DNA of 28,856 nucleotides from TMED26 sp002694075. GTDB taxonomy: Bacteria > Pseudomonadota > Alphaproteobacteria > Thalassobaculales > Thalassobaculaceae. Made by a program: the position numbers and the translations under genes. The notes under the pieces were generated by a model. That model worked only from the letters and a program-made list of their open reading frames with translations. It ran no database searches and had not been told where the DNA came from. Each line of letters opens with the position of its first letter. Position 1 is the stretch's first letter. This document shows, piece by piece, positions 14,889-23,247 of the stretch. The stretch spans positions 1-28,856 of the forward strand of contig JAYYDT010000140.1 in NCBI GenBank assembly GCA_036160575.1, read 5' to 3'.

Positions 14889-15626
14889 TCACAGCAAGTG
14901 CTGGCCGCCGGTGACGAAAATCTCGGTGCCGGTGATATAGCTGGCTTCGGTGCTGCACAGGAAGTGAATGGTCGCCGCGACATCGTCGGGCACGCCCAGG
15001 CGGTGCAAGGGGATACGTGGGATCAATACCTCGGTTTCCGGCGACAGCATGGCGGTTTCAATCTCGCCCGGCGCGATGGCGTTCACCCGCACCCCCAATT
15101 CCGCGAATTCATTGGCCATTTCGCGCGTCAGCGCCGATAAGGCCGCCTTTGACGTGCTATAGGCCGAGCCGGCGAACGGGTGGATCGAATGGCCGGCGAT
15201 GGAGGTGACATTGACAATCGCCCCCTTGCCGCGGTGCAGCGCGCCGGCGAAACCGCGGGCCAGTTTCAAGGGCGCGAAAAAATTCAATTCGAAGACCTGA
15301 TGCCAAGCCGCCAAGTCACCGTTTAGGCAGCCAAGGCGCTCTTGATAGTCGGTTTTCGGCGACCAGCCGGCGTTGTTGACCAGCCCTTGAAGGCCGCCAT
15401 CGCCGATCAAGCTATTGGCCTCGGCGATAAAGGCGTCAAGCGCCGCCGGGTCGCCCAAATCGGCGGTGAGGTGATGGGACCAATTGGGATCGCGGCGACA
15501 TTCCGTTGGCGGCGTGTCGCGCGAGCAGGTGATGATGCGCCAGCCTTTGGCGCTGAAGAACTGCACCGTGCTGTGGCCAATGCCGCGGCTGGCGCCGGTC
15601 AGCAACAGGGTCGGGGGTTGGGCCAT
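14889..15626 (-). CDS. Short-chain dehydrogenase/reductase (SDR)
   Basis: This is a classical NAD(P)-dependent SDR of 245 residues. It has the cofactor motif TGASRGIG (10-17), the NNAG motif (84-87) and the catalytic triad Ser142 (NVTSIAG), Tyr156 and Lys160 (YSTSK), followed by the usual VNAIAPGEIETAM and a C-terminal ITGTEIFVTGGQ. Arg14 and Ser36 near the cofactor loop hint at NADP, weakly. I chose ATG 15626, which has GGAG nine bases upstream, over ATG 15641, which lacks a site. It lies 94 bases downstream of pdxH on the same strand and may be co-transcribed with it. The substrate is unknown; general 3-ketoacyl reductase-like resemblance only. Confidence 0.9.
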   Translation of the reverse strand: MAQPPTLLLTGASRGIGHSTVQFFSAKGWRIITCSRDTPPTECRRDPNWSHHLTADLGDPAALDAFIAEANSLIGDGGLQGLVNNAGWSPKTDYQERLGCLNGDLAAWHQVFELNFFAPLKLARGFAGALHRGKGAIVNVTSIAGHSIHPFAGSAYSTSKAALSALTREMANEFAELGVRVNAIAPGEIETAMLSPETEVLIPRIPLHRLGVPDDVAATIHFLCSTEASYITGTEIFVTGGQHLL

Positions 15627-15720
15627 CGCCGGCGTCTCCATCAGGCGCGTCGGCGACCCCCAGTGGGCCGTGATCGCGCCGCGTCAGCATAACCCGAGCG
15701 AAGGCGCTTTTCACAGACGC

Positions 15721-16317
15721 TTATGGCGATAGTCGTTGACAGGCCCACGCACTGCCGGCGTCGGCTCGGCTGAAAACAAAGCGGTCGTGTAGGCGGAATT
15801 CACCGTCATGCCAAAACTCCATGCGCAGCGGCGTCAGGCGCACCCCGGACCAATGGGGTGGACGCGGCACCGGGCGGTCGGCGAAACGCGCCTCGACCTC
15901 GGCCACCGATTGCATCAGCGCGGCGCGGTCGGCGATCGGTTGGCTTTGCCGCGAGGCCCATGCGCCAATCTGGCTGCCGCGCGCGCGACTGGCGAAATAA
16001 GCGTCGGCCTCAGCGTCGTCGACCGGCGCCACCGGGCCTTCGACGCGCACTTGGCGGGCCAGGGATTTCCAATGAAAACACAGACTGACGAACGGATTGG
16101 CGCGCAACTCGCCGCCCTTGCGACTATCTAAGTTGGTGTAGAAGACGAAACCGTCGGCGTCATGACCCTTGAGTAGCAGAATACGCGCCGACGGGCGACC
16201 GTCAGCGTCGGCGGTGGCCACCGTCATGGCGTTGGGGTCGTTGATTTCGCTGGCTTGGGCGTCGGCGAACCAACGGTCGAATTGAACGATCGGATCATCG
16301 GTCTGCGGCTCAAACAT
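15721..16317 (-). CDS. pdxH: Pyridoxamine/pyridoxine 5'-phosphate oxidase
   Basis: PdxH is the FMN enzyme that oxidises pyridoxine or pyridoxamine 5'-phosphate to pyridoxal 5'-phosphate, the last step of vitamin B6 synthesis and salvage. The 198-residue protein shows the FMN and substrate motifs: RPSARILLLK (41-50), FVFYTN (57-62), SRKGGELRANP (65-75), RPPHWSGVR (152-160), RLHDR (175-179) and the family's C-terminal RLSP. The length is normal. The start is ATG 16317, with AAGGAG (16330-16325) seven bases upstream; longer in-frame extensions lack family resemblance. It is divergent from the dnaJ-like gene with 181 bases between. The SDR gene follows downstream. Confidence 0.95.
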   Translation of the reverse strand: MFEPQTDDPIVQFDRWFADAQASEINDPNAMTVATADADGRPSARILLLKGHDADGFVFYTNLDSRKGGELRANPFVSLCFHWKSLARQVRVEGPVAPVDDAEADAYFASRARGSQIGAWASRQSQPIADRAALMQSVAEVEARFADRPVPRPPHWSGVRLTPLRMEFWHDGEFRLHDRFVFSRADAGSAWACQRLSP

Positions 16318-16414
16318 GCGCGGTCTCCTTCCCTCGGTGCCAGGTCGCGGCCCTGCGTTCCATATGTGGGCGTCAAGGCGGTCCTGGCAAGACCCCGGCG
16401 GGCAAGGGGCTATG

Positions 16415-16448
16415 CTTGGCTCTTTCATCTGGCCAGTGACCCCATATA
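16415..16448 (+). promoter_or_regulatory. Heat-shock (sigma-32/RpoH)-like promoter of the dnaJ-type gene
   Basis: CCCCATATA at 16440-16448 matches the sigma-32 -10 element CCCCATNTA. A -35 could be CTTTCAT (16422-16428, about 12 bases before the -10, weak match) or CTTGGC (16415-16420, good CTTG core but a 19-base spacer, longer than usual). The predicted start is near 16455, giving a leader of about 44 nt. CCCCA (16440-16444) and TGGGG (16453-16457) could also form a short hairpin. Confidence 0.45.
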
Positions 16449-16498
16449 TAGTTGGGGGCGGCGCCGCAGGGCCGCGCCAAGGCGAGAGTGGCGGAAGC

Positions 16499-17410
16499 AT
16501 GGATCCATATAAGGTATTGGGAGTGGCGCGGCAGGCGTCGGAGGCCGATATCAAGTCGGCTTATCGAAAGCTCGCCAAAAAATACCATCCTGACCTCAAT
16601 CCCGGCGATAAGCGCACGGAAACCAAATTCAAGGATGTCAACGCGGCCTACCACATCCTCTCCGACAAGGACCGCCGGGCGCGCTTTGATCGCGGTGAAA
16701 GCGAGCCGTCGGCGGCCGGCGCCGGCGCGCGGCCGGGCGGGTTTTGGCGCAATTGGACCGGGCGTGGGCGCCGCGGCGGCGACGACCCGTTCGACTTCGA
16801 CCATGAGATTTTTGAGGAATTTTTCAAATCCTCGGCCGCCGGCCGCCGACAAAGCCAGGCCGCTGAAGGCGGCGCGCGCCAGCCCAATGACGTGTCCTAC
16901 AAGTTGACCGTGCCGTTTCGCGAGGCGGCCGGCGGGATCGGCAAGCGCGTCACGCTGAGTGACGGCCGGGTCCTCGACCTTAAAATTCCGCCCGGTACGG
17001 AAGATGGCCAGACCCTGCGGCTCAAGGGTCAGGGGCGCAAGCTCAAAGGCCGCGCCGGCGACGCTTTCATTGAGATCACTGTGGCGCCCGACCCGTTGTT
17101 TCAACGCGACGGCCAGGACTTGACCGTCGACACCCCGGTTACGCTTTACGAAGCGGTGCTGGGCGGCTCGATTACCGTGCCGACCATCCACGGCAAGGTG
17201 ACGGTGAAGGTGCCGGCCGGCTCCAACAGCGACAAGGTCCTGCGCCTAAAGGGCAAGGGCATGCCGGCCAAGGGCGGCGCCCCGGCCGGCGACCAATTGG
17301 TGCGCTTGAAGGTGGTGTTGCCGGAGAAACCCGATGACGAGATGACCGAATTCGTCAAAACCTGGCAAAAAACCCACGGCTATAACCCGCGCCATAAGCT
17401 CGGCTTTTAA
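16499..17410 (+). CDS. DnaJ/CbpA-type J-domain co-chaperone without zinc finger
   Basis: This class-B J-domain protein stimulates DnaK ATPase and delivers unfolded substrates. The 303 residues start with a J domain (1-66) with its His-Pro-Asp at 30-32 (KKYHPDLNPG) and the closing LSDKDRRARFDRG. A Gly/Arg/Phe-rich linker follows (about 70-115), then two C-terminal beta domains: VSYKLTVPFREAAGG, then LKIPPGTEDGQTLRLKGQG, and later VKVPAGSNSDKVLRLKGKGMP. There is no CxxCxGxG zinc region, so it is CbpA/DjlA-like rather than canonical DnaJ. The start is ATG 16499; longer in-frame frames cross the promoter. It ends one base before the yihY gene on the other strand. The heat-shock-like promoter fits its role. 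Confidence 0.93.
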   Translation: MDPYKVLGVARQASEADIKSAYRKLAKKYHPDLNPGDKRTETKFKDVNAAYHILSDKDRRARFDRGESEPSAAGAGARPGGFWRNWTGRGRRGGDDPFDFDHEIFEEFFKSSAAGRRQSQAAEGGARQPNDVSYKLTVPFREAAGGIGKRVTLSDGRVLDLKIPPGTEDGQTLRLKGQGRKLKGRAGDAFIEITVAPDPLFQRDGQDLTVDTPVTLYEAVLGGSITVPTIHGKVTVKVPAGSNSDKVLRLKGKGMPAKGGAPAGDQLVRLKVVLPEKPDDEMTEFVKTWQKTHGYNPRHKLGF

Positions 17411-18739
17411 TCAACCGGCCGGTTTGGCCGGCAATTCCGCCAAAATGTCGGCCAGCGGCTGATCGAGAGCGGTCCGCTCGGCGTCGTTTAAGCGTCGGCG
17501 CAGCGCGGCCAGCGCGGCTGGCGCGCCGGCTCTCTCGGCCGCCGGGTCGCCGCTCTCGTCGGTGGTCTCGGTGGCGGTTGCCAGGCCCAAGTCACGATAG
17601 AGGTCATAAAGGCTGGCGCTGGTTGGATCGCGGGCCAGGACCAGGCTTTGGTCCTCGCTCATCTCGACATAACCGGCGGCGATTAACTGCGCGATGATAT
17701 CGCTGAAATCGCTGAAACCGACGCGGCCGGCCAGGCCGTCACTGGGAAAGCCGCCACCGATCTGGCTTTGCGCCCGAAGACAGGCGAGGATCAGCAGGGC
17801 CGGCCGCAAAGTGGCGGCGAGCGAGTCATCGCCCCGGTCGTCTCGGTCGACGCGGCGTTGCGCCCACCAATCGCTGAACGAGGCGGCGAACACCGCGCCG
17901 ATCAGGATCACCGTCCAGCAGGCGTAGAGCCAGATCAGAAAAATCGGGATTGTCGCCAACGCCCCGTAAATGGTCTGGTAGGCCGGGAAAACCATGAAAT
18001 AAAGCGCGAACACGCGCTTTAGAACCTCTAACAAGAGCACCGCCAAAAGCCCGCCGATCAGGCCGTCGCGCCAGGGCACCGGGCGGTTCGGCACGATCAC
18101 GTAAAGCCCGGTGAACGCCAAAATTTCCAGGGCAATGGCCAAGACATGGCGGGGCCAACCGGCCCGCGTTTCGAAGCCGCCGGTGGCGAAGCCGGCGTCG
18201 CTGACGGTGGCCCGCGCGACCTGCGCCAAATCGCTGGTTAGCGAGAGCGCCAAAGCCAAAAGCACCGGCCCGAGCGTCAGGAGGGACCAGAAAACCAGCA
18301 CCCGTAAAATCAAAGCGCGCTCATGGCGGACGGCGAAAATACGGTTCAAGGTCGACTGAATGGTCATCAATAGCATGAACGTGCTGACCGCCAGGGCGAC
18401 CATCCCGACGGCGGTCAGCTTAGCGGTGTTGCGCGCGAAACTCGCAAGTTAGAGCCGCGCCTGTTCGCCGACCTGTGGCACCAGATTGGCGAACAGCGCC
18501 TCTTCGAAGTAACCGCGCAGGGCGGCGAAGGCGGGAAACGCCGAAAACACACCGAGAGTGATCGCCAGCAGAGGCACCACCGCCAGAAAAGTGGCGAAGG
18601 TCAGCGCGGCGGCCGCCTGCAAACCGTGTTGATCGGCAAAGCGCCGGGTGGCGTAGCCGGCGTAGGAGGCGATCTCCAAGGCCACGGCGGCCGGGCGCGA
18701 ATCGCGCCAGCGCGCCCATCTGCTTGTTCGCGCTTTCAT
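17411..18739 (-). pseudogene. yihY: YihY-family inner-membrane protein interrupted by an in-frame TAA
   Basis: YihY/UPF0761 proteins (once called RNase BN) are six-helix inner-membrane proteins of uncertain role. From ATG 18739 the frame reads 96 codons (HGLQAAAALTFATFLAVVPL, then FANLVPQVGEQARL), meets TAA at 18451-18449, and continues in the same frame with LASFARNTAKLTAVG and 330 more residues to TGA 17411. The reassembled 442 residues match the family from end to end, including LTAVGMVALAVSTFMLL, ALILRVLVFWSLLTLGPVLL and FPAYQTIYGALATIPIFLIWLY. The C-terminal 150 residues are a winged-helix-like soluble part. The stop falls where homologues, as I recall them, often have Tyr, so one base change (TAC or TAT to TAA) explains it. 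There is no frameshift. An internal ATG 18403 has no good ribosome site. Other genes here end in TAA, so the codon is not reassigned. Confidence 0.85.
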
Positions 18740-18836
18740 GACACCGCTTATATCACATGTCACGGTGGGAAATATTTTGTGATGAGCTGAATCAGTGTTT
18801 TTGGCTTTATTTCAGGCCCTTGGCCACCCGCCCGGC

Positions 18837-18864
18837 TTGCTCGTCCAGGGCATTGGTGTAGGAT
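18837..18864 (+). promoter_or_regulatory. Weak putative promoter of fabI
   Basis: TTGCTC (18837-18842), 16-base spacer, TAGGAT (18859-18864). The hexamers match the consensus only partly (three and four of six), and position is the main support. Confidence 0.3.
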
Positions 18865-18912
18865 AAGCGCGAGGCGCGGCGATCAGAGCATAGCTTCGGT
18901 TGGGGGAGAGAT

Positions 18913-19725
18913 ATGTCCGCAAATGGCGCGGTGATGCAGGGCAAAAAAGGGCTGATCATGGGCGTCGCCAACGACCGCTCAATCGCCTGGGCGATTGCGA
19001 AAATGGCGGCCGATCATGGCGCCGAGTTGGCCTTCACTTACCAAGGCGACGCTTTGCGTAAACGGGTGGAGCCCTTGGCCACGTCGGTGGGTTCCGATTT
19101 GGTTATGCCCTGCGACGTGACCGATGACACGGCGGTCGCCGCGACCTTCGAGGATTTAGCGAAACGCTGGTCACAGGTGGACTTCGTGCTTCACGCCATC
19201 GCCTATTCCGATAAGGAACAGTTGAAAGGCCAGTACGCGGAAACCACGCGCGACAATTTTCTGCGGACGATGGACATCTCCTGCTACAGCTTCACCGCCG
19301 TCGCCCGTCACGCGGCGCCGTTGATGAAGGCTGGCGGCAGCTTGCTCACGTTGACTTATTTCGGCGCCGAGCGGGTGATGCCGCATTACAATGTGATGGG
19401 CGTCGCCAAGGCCGCCCTGGAGGCCAGCGTGCGCTATTTGGCGGTCGATTTCGGCAACGAGAATATCCGCGTCAACGGCCTGTCGGCGGGGCCGATGAAG
19501 ACGCTGGCCGCTTCCGGCATTGGCGATTTCCGCTACATCCTGAAGTGGAACCAGTACAACTCACCGCTGCGGCGCAATGTCACCATGGACGATGTCGGCG
19601 GCGCCGGTCTATATCTGCTCAGCGATCTGTCCGGTGGCGTCACCGGCGAAATCCACCATGTCGATTGTGGGTATAACATCGTCGGTATGAAGGCGGTCGA
19701 CGCGCCGGATATCGCCACGGTGTGA
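18913..19725 (+). CDS. fabI: Enoyl-[acyl-carrier-protein] reductase (NADH)
   Basis: FabI makes the last reduction of each fatty-acid elongation cycle and is the target of triclosan and diazaborines. The 270-residue product has the atypical SDR cofactor loop GVANDRSIAWAIAK (17-30), HAIAYSDKEQLKG (94-106), and the catalytic Tyr-x6-Lys as Tyr159 and Lys166 in HYNVMGVAK, with the extra conserved Tyr149 before FGAERV. The family's substrate loop is IRVNGLSAGPMKTLAASGI. The C-terminus has HVDCGYNIVGM. Length is typical. The start is ATG 18913 after GGGGGAGAG. It lies 27 bases before aroC, a pairing known in alphaproteobacteria. Confidence 0.96.
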   Translation: MSANGAVMQGKKGLIMGVANDRSIAWAIAKMAADHGAELAFTYQGDALRKRVEPLATSVGSDLVMPCDVTDDTAVAATFEDLAKRWSQVDFVLHAIAYSDKEQLKGQYAETTRDNFLRTMDISCYSFTAVARHAAPLMKAGGSLLTLTYFGAERVMPHYNVMGVAKAALEASVRYLAVDFGNENIRVNGLSAGPMKTLAASGIGDFRYILKWNQYNSPLRRNVTMDDVGGAGLYLLSDLSGGVTGEIHHVDCGYNIVGMKAVDAPDIATV

Positions 19726-19752
19726 TGGGCGCTAGCGAGGGAACGGCCGCGC

Positions 19753-20847
19753 ATGGCCAGCAATAGTTTCGGGGACATTTTCCGTGTCAGCACCTGGGGC
19801 GAAAGCCACGGGCCGGCGATTGGCTGCGTGATCGACGGCGTGCCGCCGCGCCTGCCCTTGTCGGAAGCCGATATCCAAACCTATCTCGATCAGCGCCGCC
19901 CGGGCCAAAGCCGGTTCGTCACTCAGCGCCAAGAAACCGATCAGGTGCGCATCCTGTCCGGTGTGTTCGAGGGCCAAACCACCGGCACGCCCTTGTCGTT
20001 GGTGATCGAGAATGTCGATCAACGCTCCAAGGATTATGGCGAGATCAAAGACCGTTTTCGCCCAGGGCATGCCGATTACACCTATCAAACCAAATATGGC
20101 ATTCGCGATTATCGTGGTGGCGGCCGGTCGTCGGCCCGCGAAACCGCCATGCGCGTGGCGGCCGGGGCGGTGGCGCGGGGCATTTTGGCCCGCGAGCTAG
20201 GCAATGGGTTTTGGCTGGGTGGCGCGTTGACGCAAATCGGCCCTCATCCAGTCGACCGGGCGAACTGGGATTGGGCGGAAACCACCCGCAATCCGTTTTG
20301 GTCGCCGGACGCGGCGGCGGCGGCGCGCTGGGAAGCCTATTTGGACCAGGTGCGGAAGGACGGCTCGTCGGCCGGTGCGATCATCGAGGTTGTCGCGCGC
20401 GGCGTCCCGGCTGGCCTGGGTGAGCCCATCTATGGCAAACTGGACAGTGACTTGGCCATGGCGATGATGTCGATCAACGCCGTCAAAGGCGTCGAAATTG
20501 GCGACGGATTTGCCGCCGTCGAGACGCCGGGCGAGGTCGCCCACGATGAAATGCGCATGGTCGACGGGGCGCCCACCTTCACCACCAACCACGCCGGTGG
20601 CGTGTTGGGCGGTATTTCCACCGGCCAGGACGTGGTCGTCCGTTTCGCTGTCAAACCGACCAGTTCGATCCTGACGCCGCGTCAATCGATCGATCGCCAT
20701 GGCGCCGAGGTGGAGGTTCGCACCAAGGGTCGGCACGACCCGTGCGTGGGGATTCGCGCGGTGCCGGTGGGTGAGGCCATGATGGCCTGTGTGCTGGCCG
20801 ACCATGTGTTGCGCCACCGCGCCCAAACAGGTCACCGCGGCGATTAG
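19753..20847 (+). CDS. aroC: Chorismate synthase
   Basis: AroC converts 5-enolpyruvylshikimate 3-phosphate to chorismate with reduced FMN, closing the shikimate pathway for aromatic amino acids, folate and quinones. The 364 residues carry the signature GESHGPAIGCVIDG (16-29), RRPGQSRFVTQRQETD, RDYRGGGRSSARETAMRVAAGA (second signature region), and near the end RHDPCVGIRAVPVGEAM. The length is normal. The start is ATG 19753 with GAGGGA upstream. The gene lies between fabI and sppA on one strand; only three bases separate it from sppA, so they are co-transcribed. Confidence 0.97.
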   Translation: MASNSFGDIFRVSTWGESHGPAIGCVIDGVPPRLPLSEADIQTYLDQRRPGQSRFVTQRQETDQVRILSGVFEGQTTGTPLSLVIENVDQRSKDYGEIKDRFRPGHADYTYQTKYGIRDYRGGGRSSARETAMRVAAGAVARGILARELGNGFWLGGALTQIGPHPVDRANWDWAETTRNPFWSPDAAAAARWEAYLDQVRKDGSSAGAIIEVVARGVPAGLGEPIYGKLDSDLAMAMMSINAVKGVEIGDGFAAVETPGEVAHDEMRMVDGAPTFTTNHAGGVLGGISTGQDVVVRFAVKPTSSILTPRQSIDRHGAEVEVRTKGRHDPCVGIRAVPVGEAMMACVLADHVLRHRAQTGHRGD

Positions 20848-20850
20848 GCC

Positions 20851-22620
20851 ATGCGCCGCCTAGGCCGTTTCATGCTTTGGGTTATGGCCGTCATCGGCGC
20901 TATGACGACGGCGCTGATTGTCGGTTTGGTGGTGTTGGCCTGGCGTTTCGAGGTGACCGATCAACCCGCCGACCTGCCTGACCGGATGATTTTGCAGCTC
21001 CGCGTCGGCGACACCGTCAACGAGGTCATCGCCGGCCCGCAATGGGCCCGCCATTTGCGGCGCGACCGGCCCGCCAGTTTGTTCCAAATGGTGCGCAGCT
21101 TGGACCATGCCGCCGCCGACCCGCGCGTGGTCGGGGTGTTCGCGGACCTTTCCCAGGCCGGCCTGAGCCTGGCCGAGGCGCAGGAACTGCGCGCCGCGAT
21201 TTCTCGATTTCGCGCGGCCGGCAAGCCGGCCCATGCCTATGCCGATAGCTTCGACGAGGGCAGCGGCGTCGGCGTTTACTACCTAGCCAGTGCGTTTAAC
21301 CACATCACCCTGCAGCCAAGCGGCCTGTTCGAGGTCACCGGTATCGTCATCGAGGTGCCAATGCTCGGCGACGCCTTGCGCGAGCTTGGCGTCACCCCCC
21401 GGTTCGGTGCGCGCCATGAGTACAAGAGCGCGGTGGTCAGCTTCACCGACCGGCGCTTGCCGGCGGCGGTTCGCGACAACCTGCAGAAATTGGCCGACCG
21501 CCTGTTCGCGCAGGTGACCGCGGGTATCGCCGAGGCGCGCCGGCAAAGCGCGGCGACGGTCGGCCGTTTGATCGACGGCGCGCCGTTGCTGGCCAAAGAA
21601 GCCAAAGCCAACGGTCTGGTCGATTGGCTGGCTTATCGCGACCAAGCCGTCAGGCGCGTGCGCGGCGAACTCGGCGCCCAAACTTTCATGGCCGTCGCCG
21701 ACTACTACCCGGCGGCGGTGGCGGCGGCTGGCGACACCGACCGGCCACGCATCGCGGTGGTCCCGTTGACCGGCGATATCGTCCGGCACGGCGGCCACCG
21801 CTTGGGTGAGGACGGCGCCCTGAACGCCGGCCAAGTGCGGCGGGCGTTCCGCACGCTACGCCGGGATAAACGGGTGCGCGCGGTGGTCCTGCGCGTCGAT
21901 AGCCCGGGCGGCAGCTATATCGCCGCGGACACGATCCGCCACGAAATCGGCCGTCTGGTGGCCGCCGAAAAGACGGTGGTGGTGTCGATGTCGGATGTGG
22001 CGGCTTCCGGCGGTTATTTTATCGCCTTGGCCGCCGACCATGTGCTGGCCCAGGCGGGCAGCATCACCGGCTCGATTGGGGTTTTCGGCGGCAAATTCGT
22101 GACACGCGATCTGTTGGCTCGGTGGTCGGCCGAGGTGGCCGATGTTCGTGCCGGCGCCAACGCCGGAGTTTATTCGCCGTTTCGTGATTTCAGCGCGTCA
22201 CAGCAAACCCGCATGGACGCGATCCTGGATGCCATTTACGCCGATTTCACCAACCGCACCATGCGCGCCCGGGCGCTTGGTCGGCGCGCCATCGACAGCG
22301 CCGCCCGCGGCCGGGTGTGGACCGGCGTCGACGCCAAGGAGCTAGGCTTGATCGATGGCCTGGGCGGTTTCCACGAAGCGGTCGCGTTGGCTCGCCAAAG
22401 CCTCGATCTGGCCGATGGCGCGGCGGTCGACGTGATGATCTATCCGCGGCCGCGCGGGGTTATCGACAGCGCCTATGATTTGCTAGAGGACAGTGGCTTG
22501 CGACAATGGTCGGCCTTGCTCCACGCCCTGCCGATCCTGACCGCGGGCGCGGCGCGTTTGGGCACCTTACCGGTATCGGGCGGGGATCGCGCGCGGGTGG
22601 CTATTCGGCTGACACAATGA
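20851..22620 (+). CDS. sppA: Signal peptide peptidase SppA, 67K type
   Basis: SppA is an inner-membrane serine protease that faces the periplasm and degrades cleaved signal peptides. The 589-residue length is that of the long, tandem-domain form. One N-terminal membrane anchor spans about residues 8-31. The catalytic dyad is split across the repeats as in the Escherichia coli enzyme: Lys192 in HEYKSAVVSF and Ser386 in SDVAASGGYF, with the conserved RVDSPGGS at 348-355 and GSIGVFGGK downstream. The start is ATG 20851, three bases after aroC, with no strong ribosome site of its own, which suggests coupling. A short exported protein follows after 13 bases. Confidence 0.93.
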   Translation: MRRLGRFMLWVMAVIGAMTTALIVGLVVLAWRFEVTDQPADLPDRMILQLRVGDTVNEVIAGPQWARHLRRDRPASLFQMVRSLDHAAADPRVVGVFADLSQAGLSLAEAQELRAAISRFRAAGKPAHAYADSFDEGSGVGVYYLASAFNHITLQPSGLFEVTGIVIEVPMLGDALRELGVTPRFGARHEYKSAVVSFTDRRLPAAVRDNLQKLADRLFAQVTAGIAEARRQSAATVGRLIDGAPLLAKEAKANGLVDWLAYRDQAVRRVRGELGAQTFMAVADYYPAAVAAAGDTDRPRIAVVPLTGDIVRHGGHRLGEDGALNAGQVRRAFRTLRRDKRVRAVVLRVDSPGGSYIAADTIRHEIGRLVAAEKTVVVSMSDVAASGGYFIALAADHVLAQAGSITGSIGVFGGKFVTRDLLARWSAEVADVRAGANAGVYSPFRDFSASQQTRMDAILDAIYADFTNRTMRARALGRRAIDSAARGRVWTGVDAKELGLIDGLGGFHEAVALARQSLDLADGAAVDVMIYPRPRGVIDSAYDLLEDSGLRQWSALLHALPILTAGAARLGTLPVSGGDRARVAIRLTQ

Positions 22621-22633
22621 AGGAGAGACCGCG

Positions 22634-23089
22634 ATGATCCTGGCGAGGCGACGGTGGCGTGGCGGGGCCTGGGCGATGGCGCTGATCCTGGCTTTGACGG
22701 CGCCGGTTGCGGTCGGCGGCGGCGCGGCGGCCGAAGAGGGTCAACCGAAGGTCATTGAAAAACGCAAACGCGCGGAAACCCGTTTTCATACACCGCCGCC
22801 CAACGCCATTAAGATTGGACCGATTCAAGTCGCGTTGACCGCCGGTGGGCGCACGGTCGCCGGCAAACTACAGTTTTCGGTGGTCGCCGTGGATGAAGCC
22901 GCGCGCGGCAAGCTGCAGGCCGGCCAGGATGCGATCTACGGCATTGTCTATCCTCTGGCGATCAAGCTTTATGCCGCCGGCCGGCCCGACAAAAGCGCTA
23001 TTCGCGCCTTTAAGAGCGATGCCAAGGCGCAACTCAACAGCCGCTTTGGCGACGCGGTCGAGGTGGTTTTACTCAAAATGCTTTATTGA
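22634..23089 (+). CDS. Small exported protein, weakly FliL-like
   Basis: I do not firmly recognise this 151-residue protein. It begins with a signal peptide or anchor (Arg-rich start, then AWAMALILALTAPVAV, likely cut near AAAEE at about 33). A basic linker follows, and then a domain of about 90 residues: IKIGPIQVALTAGGRTVAGKL, FSVVAVDEAARGKL, AIYGIVYPLAIKLYA, and the last helix AQLNSRFGDAVEVVLLKMLY. The pattern of two strands, a helix, then a late 'L-N' helix and final strand resembles the periplasmic stomatin-like domain of FliL, but no flagellar genes are near. The start is ATG 22634 with AAGGAGAG upstream, 13 bases after sppA, so it probably belongs to that operon. Confidence 0.7.
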   Translation: MILARRRWRGGAWAMALILALTAPVAVGGGAAAEEGQPKVIEKRKRAETRFHTPPPNAIKIGPIQVALTAGGRTVAGKLQFSVVAVDEAARGKLQAGQDAIYGIVYPLAIKLYAAGRPDKSAIRAFKSDAKAQLNSRFGDAVEVVLLKMLY

Positions 23090-23247
23090 GCGCGCGCGAG
23101 ATCGTCGGCGGCGTTTTCCCACCGATCCTCTTCGTCCTGATGATTTCCACGTCACCGTCGCCACGGCGATGTCGTTTCGCGGCAAACGATTGCATCCGGC
23201 TACAGTTACACGGCATGAAAGGAAAATAAAATAAGAAGAGGTGCGTT

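Noticed and set aside
18449..18451. TAA inside yihY as a recoded codon
   Set aside because: Other genes here (for example the RND permease, its adaptor, pdxH and the XRE gene) end in TAA, and TAA recoding is not known in this group.
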